Shown here in pieces: positions 4,670 through 5,310 of a stretch of 5,310 bases of DNA. The notes under the pieces were generated by a model. That model did not search any database and was not told where the DNA came from. It was given only the letters and a program-made list of their open reading frames with translations. This DNA is from Eubacteriales bacterium (lineage in GTDB: Bacteria; Bacillota; Clostridia; Christensenellales; UMGS416): assembly GCA_028709505.1 (NCBI GenBank), contig JAQVWW010000119.1, positions 1 to 5,310 of the forward strand, read 5' to 3'. Numbering within the stretch: position 1 is the first letter of the stretch; each line of letters begins with the position of its first letter. A program made the translations under genes and the position numbers.

Positions 4670-5310
4670 TTATTCCCCCTTCTGACCGCCTACGGTGATT
4701 TCCGACACGCGCAGCGTGGGCTGGCCCACATCGGCGGGAATGTTGCCCGAGGCGGCGCCGCACATGCCTTGCGCGGCCTCGAAGTCGCCGCCGACGCGGT
4801 CTATTTTGTGCAATATCTCGCTGCCCTTGCCGATGAGCGTGGCGCCGCGCACCGGACGGTCTATCTTGCCGCCGCGCACCAGATACGCTTCGGACACCGA
4901 AAAGTTAAACTCACTGGTCTGTACGTTGACCGAACCGCCGCCCATTTTTTTACAGTACAGGCCGTCGCCCATCGTCGAGAGCATCTCGTCCTCGTCGTCG
5001 TTTCCGGGCAGAATGTACGTATTGGACATGCGCGATGTGGGCGCATAGCGGTAGGACTGGCGCCGGCCGGCGCCGTTGGATGCGCCGCCCATGCGCAGCG
5101 CGCTTAAGCGGTCTACCAGATAGCTCTTGAGTACGCCGTTCTCGATGAGCAGGTTGCGCCGGGTGGGGCTGCCTTCGTCGTCCATATTGCCCGATCCCCA
5201 GGCGTTGGGCAGCGTGGCGTCGTCCACGGCGCTGACTTTGGCCGAAGCGATGGGCGTGCCCATCTTACCGGCGAACACCGACTCGCCTTTGGATACGAAG
5301 GCCGCCTCCA
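4670..5310 (-). CDS. tldD: TldD-family metalloprotease subunit (5' part outside window)
   Basis: The C-terminal 212 residues of a protein that should be about 450-480 long; the frame is open to the window edge, so no start is visible (the GTG at 5278 is an internal valine). Family marks in order: SVFAGKMGTPIAS at about 10-22, MDDEGSPTRRNLLIENG at about 42-58, SNGAGRRQSYRYAP at about 77-90, RMSNTYILPG at about 93-102, GLYCKKMGGGSVN at about 116-128, GATLIG at about 155-160, and a C-terminal MCG...VGQPTLRVSEITVGG block at about 182-208. The cysteine at about 183 corresponds to the conserved TldD cysteine next to the metal site; the HExxxH helix lies upstream, outside the window. It is the catalytic partner of the PmbA-like protein encoded one base downstream. 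Stop TAA is at 4672-4670. Confidence 0.93.
   Translation of the reverse strand, partial: EAAFVSKGESVFAGKMGTPIASAKVSAVDDATLPNAWGSGNMDDEGSPTRRNLLIENGVLKSYLVDRLSALRMGGASNGAGRRQSYRYAPTSRMSNTYILPGNDDEDEMLSTMGDGLYCKKMGGGSVNVQTSEFNFSVSEAYLVRGGKIDRPVRGATLIGKGSEILHKIDRVGGDFEAAQGMCGAASGNIPADVGQPTLRVSEITVGGQKGE

Noticed and set aside
3730..4698. Long plus-strand open frame (322 codons) opposite pmbA
   Set aside because: It is the antisense shadow of a well-recognised gene with GC-rich third positions; the translation is rich in R, H, L and A and shows no domain.

Overview
All recognisable genes in this window lie on the minus strand. It looks like chromosomal core or household DNA from a fairly GC-rich low-G+C-phylum Gram-positive bacterium (Bacillota, most likely class Clostridia). 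The reasons are a CIRCE operator (the HrcA heat-shock site) in front of a small heat-shock protein gene, strong AGGAGG-type ribosome binding sites, sigma-A-type promoters, intrinsic terminators with U-tracts, and a tRNA with an encoded CCA end. The genus cannot be told from the sequence. No mobile element, phage gene or CRISPR array is visible.

Layout, read along the minus strand from high to low coordinates: (1) 5310-4670, the C-terminal part of a TldD-family metalloprotease subunit, running off the window edge; (2) 4668-3316, a complete PmbA/TldE partner, starting one base after the tldD stop; (3) 3296-3261, a strong terminator; (4) 3206-3033, a promoter, a tRNA-Val(CAC) gene and its own terminator; (5) 2960-2582, a gene-free stretch holding a long perfect palindrome, a good promoter and about 230 bases with nested complementary arms, which look like a structured leader or small RNA; (6) 2581-1760, an amidohydrolase-2 family metal-dependent hydrolase, followed by a terminator at 1655-1624; (7) 1503-616, an AraC-type regulator with a GyrI-like ligand-binding domain, preceded by a spaced inverted repeat and followed by a terminator at 582-551; (8) 494-1, a sigma-A promoter, CIRCE and the first 132 codons of an Hsp20 small heat-shock protein, cut by the window edge.

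Functionally these are mostly independent transcription units. tldD-pmbA form an operon encoding the two halves of the TldD/TldE protease. The tRNA is monocistronic. The amidohydrolase appears to be expressed from a distant promoter through a roughly 320-base leader. The AraC regulator is probably autoregulated or ligand-responsive, and hsp20 is under HrcA heat-shock control. The part least explained by known features is 2671-2960, the palindrome-promoter-structured leader block upstream of the amidohydrolase.
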